Translations under genes and position numbers: made by a program
In this document: positions 1-12,007 of the stretch, piece after piece
Layout of the letters: every line of letters starts with the position of its first letter
Position numbering within the stretch: the first letter of the stretch is position 1
Source of the DNA: Mrakia gelida
Lineage: Eukaryota; Basidiomycota; Tremellomycetes; Cystofilobasidiales; Mrakiaceae
Assembly (NCBI GenBank): GCA_024345305.1
Contig: BRON01000011.1
Coordinates: 310,001-374,000 of the forward strand
Direction of reading: 5' to 3'
Length of the DNA stretch: 64,000 nucleotides
The notes under the pieces: generated by a model
What the model saw: the letters and a program-made list of their open reading frames with translations, nothing else
Told to the model about the DNA's origin: nothing
The model's database searches: none

Positions 1-63
1 ACCACCCACACCTCTCCTCCTCTCAGCTCCTCCAGCTCCAGCGGTCTCTCCGTCGGCGGAACG

Positions 64-1245
64 ATGTACAGCTCGACCCCATCCTTCAACTTCCAATCTC
101 GGCCTCAAGGCTCAATGCCTCCACCTCCTACCACGTCGACGAAAAGGAAGAGCTTCGATGCGGACGATGGATCAGGATTTGGAGCTCTAGGGATCGAAAC
201 GGAGGACCTCGAGTCGGTCGAGGGAGAGGACTACTTCGGTTCTGCTTCTGCTGGAGGAGATGGGGAGGATGGCGAGGAGGGAGGGGAGAGGAAGAAGGGG
301 AGATCCGCTTCTTCAGGCTCAGCTACAGGGTATGTCCTTCTTCCTCCACGAAGAGGCATTTTTGAAGGGGTCGGAGACGCCTCGCCTTCACGGGATCTCT
401 GTCTTCCCGGCCGCCCGACGAAACTTACTAACCGGCCCTTCCACCTCTCCCTCCACCTGTCTATCACTAGCCAATCACCAAGCACATCCAAGACGCTCGA
501 TCCTGTCGCTCGTCAAGCGAGAATCCGTTCGTACTCGTTTCGCTTGATATCTCTTGAGTCTTCGACGCGTCGTCTCGTCTCGCTCGACTCACCATCCTTC
601 TTCTTCCTCTTCCGATGCTCACAGAGGCTGAACAACGACGCCGAAACGATCTTCAAGAGTCCTTCCGTAAACTCAAGGAAGTTCTTCCTCCCGGAAACGA
701 CAAGGCATCCAAGAAGCTCATTCTGGAACGAGGTGACGCCTTCTTCCTTTCCTTCGTTTCGTTTCGACGCGACTCGAACTGATCCGTCTCTTCTTCTTTT
801 GCTCCTCTTCAGCTGTGACAAGAATCAACGATCTGAATCACCAAAACCGAACCCTGATGGAACGACTCGAGAGGTACGAAGGACCTACTTCCTCGTCGTC
901 GAGCACTGGAGCAAGCTCGTCGTCGAGCAGGTCCGTTCTCTTTTCGTCTCTCTCGCCCCACCTTCTCCGTCCCTCCCGCTTCATCTCTTACTCTTCCTTC
1001 TGGCTCGTCCCAGAACACATCAACCGCTCCCTCCCCGACCTCACATCTCCGTTCCTCACCCTCCACCACCCGACGCCTTCCCTCCTCCCTCCCCCTCGGG
1101 ACCTCGATCCGCCAGCCACGCTCCTCCCCTCTTCCCACCTCCTCCCACACCTCGTTCCACCTTTATCGACCCTTCAGCTCCCTCCATGCCTCAGTTCGCG
1201 TTCGACAGCCATCGAAATCAGCCTCAAACTCCAAGGGATCCGTGA
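64..1245 (+). CDS. bHLH transcription factor (5' end possibly outside window)
   Basis: Five exons: 64-329, 471-526, 625-732, 813-930, 1014-1245, giving 259 aa from the first ATG. The bHLH domain is split over exons 2-4. The basic region with EQRRRNDL lies near residue 110, helix 1 continues to a KEVLPPG loop, and helix 2 carries SKKLILERA followed by an Asn/Leu-rich extension. The N terminus is acidic and Ser/Gly-rich; the C terminus is Pro/Ser-rich and low-complexity. bHLH proteins bind E-boxes (CANNTG) as dimers in the nucleus. The frame stays open upstream of the ATG to base 1 with a Ser-rich reading, so an earlier start or upstream exon is possible. Phases at all four introns are consistent. 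The fold assignment is strong; the specific orthologue is not identified. Confidence 0.8.
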   Translation: MYSSTPSFNFQSRPQGSMPPPPTTSTKRKSFDADDGSGFGALGIETEDLESVEGEDYFGSASAGGDGEDGEEGGERKKGRSASSGSATGYVLLPPRRGIFEGVGDASPSRDLCLPGRPTKLTNRPFHLSLHLSITSQSPSTSKTLDPVARQARIRSYSFRLISLESSTRRLVSLDSPSFFFLFRCSQRLNNDAETIFKSPSVNSRKFFLPETTRHPRSSFWNEVTPSSFPSFRFDATRTDPSLLLLLLFSCDKNQRSESPKPNPDGTTREVRRTYFLVVEHWSKLVVEQVRSLFVSLAPPSPSLPLHLLLFLLARPRTHQPLPPRPHISVPHPPPPDAFPPPSPSGPRSASHAPPLFPPPPTPRSTFIDPSAPSMPQFAFDSHRNQPQTPRDP

Positions 1246-1993
1246 AGGTCGACGCGTCGTGTGTTCGTTTCGTCTCGTTCGTCTTTGCTCAAAAGGACTG
1301 GCTCCTACTCTATCTCCCTCCCCTCTCTAGGTATACATGCTCCCAAATCTTTGCTACTTATAGTCTATCAGTCACTCTATAGTACTCCTCCCTCTGTCTT
1401 CTGCCTCGCGTCGTCTGTTCAACTCCCTCGCTCGTCCTGTCGTCGATTTTCGTGCACCTTTTTGCTCGTCTCATGCTTTCGATACCCACGATAGTCTTCT
1501 CAAATATGTAGCTCTACCCCATGACCCTTTCGTTCGAGCTTGGGCATTCGAGAAGATAAGAAGGTCGAGAAGATCGGGAAGCGAGATGGGAACCGACGAC
1601 GCGGGAGGATCAGCTCTCTCGAACGTTTCCTGGCGCAAATTTACACTTCTGAGGTCGGATTTCATCGGGCCAACTTTCAGACGCGTCCGCAGTGCGTCGC
1701 AAGGGAGTCGAAAGCAGTGTGAAGTTTTGGAACGAAGGTCAAAACCGAAGATCGTCTATTTCTGACCAAACAGCTTCGCTTGTCGTGTGCGCTGCTTCTC
1801 GCAAACCTTCCTGGACCAAATTTGTCCCTCCGACCGCTGCAGCATCGCCCTCCGTAGCTTCCCTGACGACGAGTCTTGAAATTTTTCGTCATGCGCAATC
1901 AGGAGCCGAAGCATCGGCGTCAGCCGCCCTCTTCTTCCTGCGTTTGGTCGCTAGCTCGAGTCACCTTCCAACCATCACTCACTTCCTCAACCC
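1246..1993. other. Intergenic, 748 bp
   Basis: 3' region of the bHLH gene followed by the C/T-rich upstream region of the next gene. No conserved reading frame, repeat or RNA gene is visible. Confidence 0.5.
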
Positions 1994-3518
1994 ATGATCC
2001 TCGATGAAGAGAACAAGAAGACCAAGGAACAGCAGGACACCGAAGAGTCTCAAGCTCGGGAGCAAGCCCAACACGAAGCCAACAACCCACCAACCTACTC
2101 GCCCTCGTCCTCCACCTCAGCTGCAGGACCTTCGACCTCTCCCTCCTCTTCCTCCTACCCGTCCGATCTCAAGCCCCCCACCTCCCCAACACCACCTCTC
2201 CCTCTCCTCCTCCCACCTCTCTACGCTCCCTCACCCTCATCTCCCTTCCTCGTCGCTTCTTCGCCCTCGTACGACGAGCTCATCCCTCGACTCTCGTTCA
2301 TTTCCCTCGTCAAGGCTCTGAACTCCTCCCTCGCTCCTTCTCCAACCGTCAAGGGAGCGAGGACGTTCGAGAACGTCGTCAAGTACATTCCAGGAGTCGG
2401 GGTCGGGTATTCAGTCATCAAGGGTGTTGTGGGAGGGTTGCTGTTGGGGATCGCGAAGGGAGGAGCGGTCATGGCAGAAGGAGGAACGGACGGAAAGGTG
2501 AGCTCGAGCTCGACGAGGTCCTTCCTTCGATGCGTTCTTCCGACGAGTTCGAGCTGATTCCTTGCTCTTTCTACGATGTTTCTTTGGTATGTAGATCTCG
2601 AGGAAGCTGGCTAAGGTGAGCTTGAGCTCGTAGGTACTCTGAACAGAGTGAGGAGAGAGCTGACTCGAAGCTTTGTTCGACGACTTCAGACCCAATCGAC
2701 CATGTTCGGCTCAGCGAGCGCTCTCCTCCCCAACGCTACACACGAGATCATCAACAAGGCCAACTCGACTTCTGGACTGTGAGTATCCATTGTCTTTATC
2801 TTTCCTCTGAGCCAAACTCGCTCGCATGGAAGGAAGAGTCAGCAAACGACGGGCCAAGCAAGAGCTGACCTCACGACTCGCTCGCCTGTCTTCCCTCCCT
2901 CCCTCTCACAGCTTCCCTCCTTCCTCGGGACTTCTCCTCGCTCTCATCCCCTACCACACCCTCTCCATCGTCCTCTCTCAATACCAAGCCCTCCCCGATA
3001 TCCCCACACCCGTCGCCGCAGAGCTCGTCAAAGCCAACATCTTCGCCTCCTCGTCCTCCAACCTCGCTCCAGATCAACGCAAAGCCCTGCGAGTTCGCTC
3101 CAGGATCGACTTCAGGAGATGGTCTTGGGTTAGAGTCGAGGGAGAGGAGGTCGTCGAGCACCAGCCAGCCGGTTCTCTCCCTCCCCTTGACGAGAAGGGA
3201 GAATACTCTACCAGACCACCAGCCGTCGCCTCGTCCTCCTTCGCGTCGGGGAAGGCAGGAGGCAGCAGCGGGAACTTCTCTCACTTCGACGAGAAGCTCT
3301 CAGCGAGAAACGTACGACGAGCGTCTGCCAGAGGGTCGGTGTCGAAGCAGTTGAGGGATCCGACGCAGGAGGCGGAGGGGAGAGGTGCGATCAACGTGAA
3401 GGGAGATGCTGGGTTCGAGATCGCGGAGGAGAAACTTGGGCCGGGGACGTACTTCCTCGTGGTTGCGAGGAGGAAGCTGGTTGGGTTGGAGAGGTTCGAG
3501 GAGCAGGCGATTTACTAG
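1994..3518 (+). CDS. Fungal protein of unknown function, tandem paralog A
   Basis: Exons 1994-2497, 2597-2617, 2690-2778, 2912-3518; 406 aa. It is a clear paralog of the next gene: both start MILD, have a Ser/Pro/Thr-rich N terminus, then LLLPPLY, a helical block with a Gly-rich hydrophobic stretch (VGGLLLGIAKG), a FPPSSGLL segment and a C-terminal block ending in YFLVVARRKLVGLE. The order (an AYAP-type segment, a helical core with a P-G turn, then a short PxGL-type segment) resembles a widespread fungal family of unknown function that I know only from memory. No catalytic motif is visible. Relative to paralog B it has an extra intron after the GGTDGK block and lacks an intron before SRIDFRRW. 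Confidence 0.75.
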
Positions 3519-3995
3519 TGGGGGAGGAAGGAGTTGATCTTGTGGAGGGGGTTATGTTTTTTTCGAGGTGAGTTTGGAGGGACGCGTCGAGGTTGGAACG
3601 AACGGGTGATTCCTCGTTTACTTTGTCCTTGTTGAGCTGACTTCTTCTACAGTCATGCTTGTGCTTGAAACAGATACAATTAATGCGTTCATTCGTACCA
3701 CTTTGCTTCTCCTCCACGAGAATGTGCCCGTTCGGACATTTCGGTCGCGTCGCTTCGTGAGGTACGTTTTCCTTTCCTTTTGTCGCCGAGGTCCCCGCTC
3801 TTCTCGCTGATTTTACTCCCTTGCTTGATCCGCCCGCAGAGCTGTGTCTTAGCTGTGCTTTTCGCTCAAACAGATCTAGGAAGACGACGCGAGCGGCGGC
3901 CTCCTCGGTTCCCTCTTCGATCAACCTGACAAAACTCGTCCCTTCTTCTTTTTCCCATCCTTCCCTCAACCAGCACCACGTCCACTCAGTCCTCA
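3519..3995. other. Intergenic, 477 bp, between the tandem paralogs
   Basis: Holds the 3' UTR of paralog A, with a GACGCGTC motif near 3580, and the C/T-rich promoter of paralog B. No further gene was recognised. Confidence 0.5.
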
Positions 3996-5573
3996 ATGAT
4001 CCTCGACAAAACCCCACCCGACAAACTCCCCGAAGAACCCACCCAACTCGCCTCACCTCCTCCAAAGCAACTCTCGCCCGTCGTCGCCGAACCTCCCTCC
4101 TACTTCGACGCAGCAGTCGAGGAGAGCTCCCCGTCCTCCTCAGCAGGTCCCTCCTCCTCCTGGTCCACCGCCTACACTTCCTCTCCGTCAACCCTCTCCT
4201 CACCCTTCGACTCCAAACGAACCTCCCTCCCTCAACCTCTCCTCCTCCCACCTCTCTACCCACCCTCCTCAACCTCGCCCTTCCTCCTCGCCTATGCTCC
4301 TTCCCTCGAAGCCGCCGGCGTCTCCCGAGAGAGCTGGCTAGATCTCATCAAATCCATCAATGATTCGCTCAAGGTCAACCCTGCTCTCTCAGTCATTCGG
4401 ACGACCGAGAGCGTTATCGACCACATCCCAGGGATCAACTGGGCTGTGGGAGTGTGCAAACAGGTTATCGTGGGAGGGTTCTTCTTTGGGATGGCGAGAG
4501 GGGCGGCAGCTGTGGTGGAGGGAGGGACGCAAGGGAAGGTGGGGTTGAAGATCGCGAAGGTGAGTCCAAAAGAGGGAGGGAGAGGGAAGAACGAGCGACG
4601 AGCTGACTTGAAACATCTCGCGGCGGCCTCGTCCTTTTGCTTCCTTCTTGAGTACAGGCTCGGTCAGCAGCGTTTGGGAACCATAACGCTCCCGTGCCAG
4701 CATCGACCCTCGCGTTGTTGGATCACGCGAACACGGTTGGTGGGATGTGAGTTTCGAGATCTCATTCGACTTTGGAGTCGCGACGCGTCGAGCGACGAAA
4801 CGTGTGCTGATCGACTCTTCTCGCACTCTTCCTCCTTTCGATGACGTCTATCAATGATAGCTTCCCTCCTTCCTCGGGACTACTCATCACCCTCGTCCCA
4901 AGCCATCTCCTCCCCATCCTCCTCTCACAGTACCCTCCTCTCCCAAACCTCCCTCCCCAAATCGCCGCTCACCTTACCAAATCAGCGATCGAGACTTCGA
5001 ACGCGTCGATCACGGAGGTTTCGATGGAAAGGAAGAAGGCTTTGAAAGTCCGATGTACGTCCTTTCCGCTTCTCCTCTTCTCCGTGATCGTCTTTAGGGA
5101 AGAGACGCGTCGCTGACTTCCCTCTCTTTCGCGCAGCTCGAATCGACTTCCGCCGCTGGGGATGGCTTACCCTCGAACAGGAAGTAGAAGACTCCAAAGA
5201 CGGTCCCGGATCTCTCGACTTGTCGCCTATCAAAACCGTCCGCTCATCATCTTCAGCCTCAACGATCACCTCTCCCATCGACTCTCCCTCCTCCGCTTCC
5301 ACCTCTCGACCTCCCGCCCGCTCCCTCGCCAGCCTCTCCTCCTCCGGACTAGCCGCCTTCTCCCATCTCGACGAGAAGCTCCAAGCTCGTCAGTCTAGGA
5401 AATCGCTCGGGAAACAGGCGACGCGGGTGGGAGTCGATTCGAACGGAAAAATTACGGAGACGCGACCGGCGATGGGGTACGAGCTGGCGGAGGAGCAGAT
5501 GGGCAGTGGGACGATGTTCTTGGTTGTGGTGAGGAGGGGCTTGATTGGGTTGGAGACGGCGGAGGAGTTTTGA
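3996..5573 (+). CDS. Fungal protein of unknown function, tandem paralog B
   Basis: Exons 3996-4559, 4658-4746, 4861-5054, 5137-5573; 427 aa. Same architecture as paralog A: MILD start, Pro/Ser-rich N terminus, LLLPPLYPP, the AYAPSLEAAGV segment, the DHIPGINWAV turn, FPPSSGLL, then SRIDFRRWGW and a C-terminal FLVVVRRGLIGLE block. The exon with the FGxxxA segment is exactly 89 nt in both copies. Pairwise similarity is clear but far from identical, so the duplication is not recent. Introns contain GACGCGTC (4788, 5104) and CTGAC branch-like sites. Function unknown. Confidence 0.75.
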
Positions 5574-5805
5574 TTACTTGGGAAGGGGGAGGGAGAGACG
5601 CGTCGAGGTTTTCGTTTGTTGATTGATTTGCTTCTGTTCCTCGCACTCGCGCTCCGTTGTTCTCTTCCGATCACTGTGAAAGATAACATCAGGCAATGCG
5701 AAGCGTGTTGATCATAGTTCATACTAGCAAAACGAGAGCAAAAGGGAAACAAGCGAAGGGGCAGCCGAACTCGACTCGACGCGAGCCCTCCCTCTTTTCC
5801 CAACC

Positions 5806-7092
5806 CTACTCGTTCTCAGACTCGAGCTCCTCTTCCACATCCAGCTCAGGGTAGTGTCTGTAGACACCGTCGCTGAAGGGCACTCGTCTCTCGCTGGCGA
5901 GGTAGCTTTTGATGTTTGGGAGCTCGGCGACGCTTGAGTTCGCAAAAAAAGAAAGACACGACGGAAAGGAACAGAGCGAGTCAGCTACGGAGCGTTCTCC
6001 TCGTCCATACCGATACATTTCGAGAATTTGCGTACTCACTTCTTAACCAAAGCCTGCACCCCAGGATATTCCGGCAACAACCTCTTCGACGCGTTGGGGA
6101 ACGCATACTTGATCCCGTCGACGACGAAGTAGAGCATGAGGTCGGCGTAGGAGAGAGTAGAAGCGACGAGGTAGGGTGAGGAAGGGTTGGGGAGAAGTCG
6201 TTCGAAGTAGCTGATCGAGAGCGAACGAGAAGAGACGAAAGGTGAGTCAGGTTCGTTGACGCGACGAGACGAAAACTCAAGACACAAGACTCTCCACTCA
6301 CCCTAGGAACTTCGGCAACCTGTTCTTCCTGAAGTCGATAGATCGTTTGTGAGCCTCGACCTTCTGATCGTCGTAGTAGTCTCCGACGGCGATGGGGTGA
6401 CTGGAAAGCGAGAAGGGATGGTCGGTGTTTAGCGACTCGAAAGCGAAGGTGGGATGAGTCGTCGAACGACAGGAAGAGAGAGAAGACAAGTAACTGCTGC
6501 TCACTGCGAGTCGTGCACTTCGTTCTGGAGATCGCAAGCCGTCAAGAAGAGCTGGTTGACTCTGATTCGGTTGACCTCCTTTCCCTCGACTTCCTCCTTG
6601 GGGATGAGTCCGAGGAAAGGTCCGAGATAGAGCATGATTGAGGGAAGTTGGCTGAGGATGAGCTTGTCGTGAACGAGAACGGGAGGAGCGAAGGGGGCTG
6701 GGTTTCCGACTGTGTAAAATCGGCAGAATGAGTGAGTGAGTGGAGAGGAGGATGAGGAGAGACGCGAGATGGACGAGAACGAACGAGGGCAGTGGAAGTC
6801 CTTCGAGCACATCCCGAGGACCTCTTCGACTCCATTTTCCTCGAGAGCGACGTCGATGTAAGGGACTCCCGCTTGCTCGAAGGCGAGTCGGATGGGTTCA
6901 CCTCGTCCTGGGATCGAGGGCCAGCTTCGAGAGAGGAGGAGAGGAGAGGGAAGGAAGGAGAGATGGAGGTCAACATTCTGCTTCCCTCCCTCGTTCGCGC
7001 CCTTGTCTTCTTCCAGGATCCAAAGTCGGAGGACATGACACTCACTAGATGAGCCTGAAGGCCTTGGGGTCGAGAAGTGCGATCTTGTCCAT
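5806..7092 (-). CDS. Glutathione S-transferase
   Basis: Minus-strand exons 7092-7046, 6924-6785, 6709-6505, 6400-6302, 6210-6040, 5932-5806; 262 aa with every phase consistent. An N-terminal thioredoxin-like domain starts LIYWPSIPGRGEPIRLAFEQ, with a cis-Pro-type APPVLVHD segment and the LSQLPSIMLYLG glutathione-site motif. An alpha-helical C-terminal domain has SYADLMLYFVVDGIKYAFP. Cytosolic GSTs conjugate glutathione to electrophiles. The Tyr in LIYWP (about residue 16) is in the position of the catalytic Tyr of sigma/alpha/mu-type enzymes. The gene is divergent from the Zn2Cys6 regulator, so a shared promoter is possible. Confidence 0.88.
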
Positions 7093-7591
7093 AGCGGGCT
7101 GTTTGTGGAGGGAGAAGAAGGAGCGAGGGAAGAGTGATGAAGATGGACGACGGAGGCGAGGGAGATGTGGGGAAGTGGTTGAGCTCGTTCGTCACCAAGA
7201 CTGCAAGCGAGTTTCCGCAGATTTTCTTCTCTCACATGTTGAGATCTGTTTCGAGATCATCTGAAAATCTGTCTTTCTGACCGAGAAGACGGACTAGCGA
7301 GAGGGTGAAGACCTTCCGACTCACCTTTCATGCGAGCGAGGTCGAGCGCTGCTTTCTTCGCACACCCTCGGAAGCTTCCCACCTCACTCTATTTCTTTTT
7401 CGAGCATGCTTTCTCAGTGATGAGGTGTCACTTCCAGCCTTCGTCCATGCAGAAGGTGATCAAAACTTGCGGTAACGCGGGCAAGGCGATGTTTTTGAAG
7501 CTCGCTTCGTCCGGCCTTCCCTCCGCGAATAGACCCTCCCTTCTTCTCGACTCGCAACGTCCACCACTCCCACCCAAAGGAACGACAAACG
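7093..7591. promoter_or_regulatory. Divergent intergenic region between GST and Zn2Cys6 genes
   Basis: 499 bp separate the two start codons. It must contain both promoters. No TATA-like box or repeated operator could be singled out by eye. Confidence 0.4.
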
Positions 7592-10500
7592 ATGGATTCC
7601 TACGAGTTCTCTCCTTCCCCTCTCGAGTACGCTCGAGCTTCGTCGTCTTCCTCAGGCTCTTCGTCGTCGTCAAATCTACCGCCTCCTCCCGAGAAGAAGA
7701 AACGAAGTGAGCTCGAGCTCAACCTCCTCCCTTCTTCTTCTTCCCAATCCTCCTCCCTTCTCAGACCCTGGGCCTCGTAGCACACTTTATTGACTTCTCT
7801 CCATCTTCCTATCTTCCTCTCAGAACAAAATCAAGCCTGCGACGCCTGCAAGAGCAGACGAGTCAAGTGCGATCTCGCCGACCTTCCTCCGGACTCGTCG
7901 TGCACAAAGTGTGCTTCGAAAGGCATCCAATGCACTTCCATCCTCAACAGTACTCGAGCTCCAGCAAAGAGGACAGGTCCCAGGATCGAGGAAGCCAAGA
8001 GACTCTACGGATCAGCGGATTCGACGGCTGGGACGGTCGTCCAAGCAGGAGGAGAGGGAGCAGCAACAGGAGGAGGTGGTCAGCTCTTCGAGAACCAACT
8101 TGGACTCGCTACCCTTACCGTCTACGGAGTCGCCCCTGGTAGAACGCTTCCTCAGGTCGCGCTCAGCCAAGCTGTCGAGAGGTCAGTCACGTTTCTACCG
8201 CTGCTCGATGTCGAAAGTCGGACGAGGCCGGTAGGGAGTTGAGCTCGAGCTGACCTTCTCCCTCCCTTTCCGTTCCTTCCTTCTCACAGAGACTTGCTCG
8301 AGGTATACTTTCGATCAGCGCATTTCGGAGTTCAGGTGCGTCTCTCTCGACGGCTGAGGTAGCTGGCCAGGGTTGCAGGAAGGGAAGGAAGGACGGAGCG
8401 ACCTCGATCGAGCTGACCTCGAGCTCCTCCTCCTCGCCTTAGGCCATCGATCCCACCGAGTTCAGGAGGAAGTACAACGACGCAGGACAACTCTCGCAGT
8501 ACATGTCGGAAGGAAACCAAGTGCTCTGCTCGGTGATGTGTGCATGGGGAGCTCGGTGCGTCCGATTCCGCTGTCTCGCCTCTCCGCTCGAACGCGTCGA
8601 GCTCACTTCTCTCGTTCCTGCTCTTTAATCCCTTTCAGATACTCGGAGAACCCCTACATCCTCCCAGCAGGTTCCAAGGCACTTCCTCACTCTCAAGTCG
8701 GTCAGACAAGGGAACCGATCTGCGAGATCTTGCTCGAAAGAGCTCAGACGATGCTTGGTGAGCGACCTGCTTCTCTCTCTCTCTGCCTCCCTCTCGACGC
8801 GTCGTTGACATCTCCTCGCCTTTCTTTCACCTCTGCAGACGCCTTCGGAACCCTTCGCAAACCCTCCAAGGAAGCCGTCGAGGCTCTCATCCTCCTCGCT
8901 CCTCTCGTCGAGTACAAGCACGAGACTCGAAACCTCAGGATGCGAGCCGCCGTCGACCCATCGCACGCGGAGGAGACGCGACTGCTGGAGGGGATCATGG
9001 CTGAGCATGTGGAGGCTTTGGGGCTGTGGGATGGTGCTCAGGTGGTTGGGTTCGAGAGGAGTGAGAGGAGGGGAGAGGGTGGGGAGTTGGTGGAGGTTGA
9101 GTTGACGGGTGATGTGATTGCTTCGCAGAGTGAGTCTTTCCGTCATTCGTTGAGGTCAAGCTGAGAGAGTCAAGGAGCTGGTAACCGATTATCATGTCGT
9201 TCCTGTGATGCTGCAGTGAAGAGTCAACGACTGCTCTGGTGCTCTTGTCAGTACCATCTCTTTCACGTCGACGCGGCTCGAATAGCTGAAACTTCGTTAT
9301 GTCCTCGCTCTCACGTTACTGAACTTTTTCTTACCCTTCCGCGCTCACCAGGGATCTGGGACTCCTTTCGAACCGTTCGTCCTCTCCTCCTCGCTTGTCG
9401 TCCGTCCCTTCGTTCGCTGACCTCCTTCCCTCTTCTTCCCTCCAGGCTGCTGGTCGAAAAGCTCCTCGATTCTCGGACGACGCCATCTTCGAGATCTGTC
9501 CTCACATCCCACGACTCGGAAACCCTCTGCCGAAGGTCTCGAATCTCTCGGACGCTCAGTGCTTCCTGGTGAGTCTCGAACGTCATGTCCTCCTGTTCTC
9601 GACGCGTCGACTGACTCTCGCTCATCCCATTCCTCCGCTGCTTCAGCTCCTCGTCTCGTCGTATCCAATGATGGGAGAGCTCCTCCGATACGCTGGAAAG
9701 CACATCACCGTACCCTCGCTCAAGAAGAGGAATAGTCAGCCGTTCGAGGAGCTCGAGAAGGCGTGTCGAGTCTTTTGGAGAGCAATGGTGAGTCGGTCTG
9801 CTCAACGCGATCTTCGACGGTTCGAAACTGATCTCACCTTCGTTTCTCACACAGGACGACTTCGCCGCTTGGTTCGACTCGGTCGCTCAACGTCTGCTCG
9901 GAATTTTCCCGACTTTGTCGACCTTCTCTCCGATCTCGGTCAGTCGCCGCTCGTTTCTGCTTCGGCTCTTCGATCTCGCTGACTCTCTCTCCCTTCCTCT
10001 CTTTCAGTGGTACGTCTCGATCAAGCTCGCTCAAACGCTCAGCTACATCTTCGTACATCGCACCATCTACGAGCGATATCAAGCTGAGAAGATCAAGGCT
10101 CGACAGACCGAGTCCTCTGGATTCTTCGAGTCTCCATCGGCGACCTCTTCGGCTTCGACTCCATCTTCGAGCGACGGCGACGCCAAACCACTCTCCCCGC
10201 TGGAGAAGGCTGATGGCTTACACAAGGAGAGCTGGGAACTTACGCTCGCTGCTTCGAGGAGTTCTGCGAGACTGGTGGCGAAGGTGAGTGACAGCTCGAG
10301 ACGCGACGAGGGTCAAGAATGTCGGGCAAAACGAAAACGCTGACTCCTTCTCTCGGCTTTCAGATCCTCGACAACGACTTCATGAAGGCTGGGGGTAGCG
10401 AGCTCAAGGAGCTGAGGATCATCACGTCGTTCCTCGCAGAGCTTCCCGTCGTTGAGGAGGTTCGTACAACTTCTTCAACCCTCGAGACGCGACGTTCCGC

Positions 10501-11718
10501 TGACTTTCCCCTTTCATCTTCACTTCACCAGGGCTTCCATGGAAAGCGAAGTACATCCCTCGACTGGACGTGGTCGAACAAGGTCCGAGAAGTCAGTTGG
10601 CTCATGGAAGGGATCGAGCAGGTCGGATACGGCTGGGGAATCAACTCGTTTGCTTTCGAAACCATTCGTCAGGTAAGATCATCAATCCTCACCGACACAG
10701 ACCTCGACCGACTGCGCTGACACGATCTTCGACTCTCTATCTCTCCAGACCATGGTCGCGAAGACCCCACCCGGCTTCCCTCCCTTCGAACCTCTCCGCT
10801 CCCAACGCAATCCCTCTCCCCCGTCCTTCGACCTCACCGAACTCTACCAAGCAACCACCGACGACATCTCCGCCGTCTACCGAAGCTCCTCCTTTCTGCA
10901 ACCCAACGATCCTGTCGGAACCACCCATCAAACAGCACAAAAGAGATGGTCGAGCCTCTCGGATCAACCCATCTCCGACGCGTCTCTGAGGGATCGAGTC
11001 GGAGGGATCGAGATGCCTCGACGAGACTTCGTCGCCAGTCCAGCCTTCAATCTCGATGGAACGGAGGACTTTGGACTTGGGGTGAAACCAGCAGGACACT
11101 CGGTCTACGGCTTCTACGACGGTCTACCGAAGGAGGAAAGAGGGCAACGGAACCCTCTCAAGTTCGATGCCCCACCTCCTCCTCCTTCTCCTCCTCCTCC
11201 ACCTCCTACCATCCCCAACTCCACCTCATCCTCCTCCACCTTAACTCACTCCGACTCTTCGTTCGGAACCTTCCCCGACCCCTTCCCTCAATCCAACCTC
11301 ACCCTCCAACAACTCCTCGCTCAAAACGGATTCCACGACGAGCGGTTCTCCTTCAATCCTTCGTTCGGAGATACCATCGCCTCGCAGGCCATCAACGGAT
11401 TGTCGGTCGGTCAGCTGGAGGAGTTCGTGTTCTCGCTCGAGGGAGGGATGGACTGGGGATCAGCACTAGAGTCGGTCGAGGGAGGAGGAGCGAGAGCGGG
11501 AGGTGCGAGTCAGTCGACGAGTGCGATGGGAGTATCGGAGATGCCGATGGAAGGGAGTTTGAATCAGCCTGTTTACGAGGCGAGCTTCGAGGAGTGAGTA
11601 ATCGTCTTCCTCTTCTTCTTCTCGATCTCGAAACTCGACGCGTCGAAACTGACTCCCCTCGTTCGTTCGCTCCCTTCGTCCGTCTAGGTTCCTTGCGAGT
11701 TTCCCCACGAGTACTTGA
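7592..11718 (+). CDS. Zn(II)2Cys6 fungal-specific transcription factor
   Basis: Sixteen exons: 7592-7706, 7824-8181, 8290-8335, 8443-8555, 8639-8757, 8839-9129, 9217-9246, 9352-9374, 9446-9568, 9647-9787, 9855-9938, 10008-10283, 10364-10459, 10532-10672, 10749-11593, 11688-11718; 943 aa, all phases consistent. The binuclear cluster (residues about 43-72) reads ACDACKSRRVKCD...CTKCASKGIQC with six cysteines. A middle-homology (Fungal_trans) region is marked by RLLWCSWIWDSF and AAGRKAP. The C terminus is Pro/Ser-rich. The last exon adds only about ten residues; reading through its donor would give a stop directly, but the intron has a donor, CTGAC and acceptor, so splicing is preferred. DNA-binding regulator; target unknown. 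Confidence 0.88.
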
Positions 11719-12007
11719 GGGGAAGAGAGGTGATATCCAGTCTATGCTTCGTATGTTGTTAGTTCTTAGTCTCTGTCTGTTGCTTCTTACGATCTTGAAC
11801 GAACGGTTTTGTCTCGATGACTCGAGCTCGCGGCTTGAAAGATAACTCATCTCACTGGTCTCTCGCGAGAATCATCTCGCACTCGGGTGAGCCGATCCTT
11901 TCTGAAGCCTGAGAGCTTTCTCACGCGCGCTCGATGTGTCGTCTAGCCATCAGATCGATGCCAAAGCGTCGTGATCCGACTCGACGCGTCCAACCCAACT
12001 CCTCACT

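Noticed and set aside
3391..4272. Minus-strand 293-aa frame containing a CPNGH...CICFKHKHD Cys/His stretch
   Set aside because: Overlaps the 3' end of paralog A and the 5' end of paralog B on the opposite strand and is Arg/Glu low-complexity elsewhere; the Cys/His spacing is probably accidental.
10946..11845. 299-aa plus-strand open frame
   Set aside because: Alternative-frame shadow of the last large exon of the Zn2Cys6 regulator; Arg-rich throughout.
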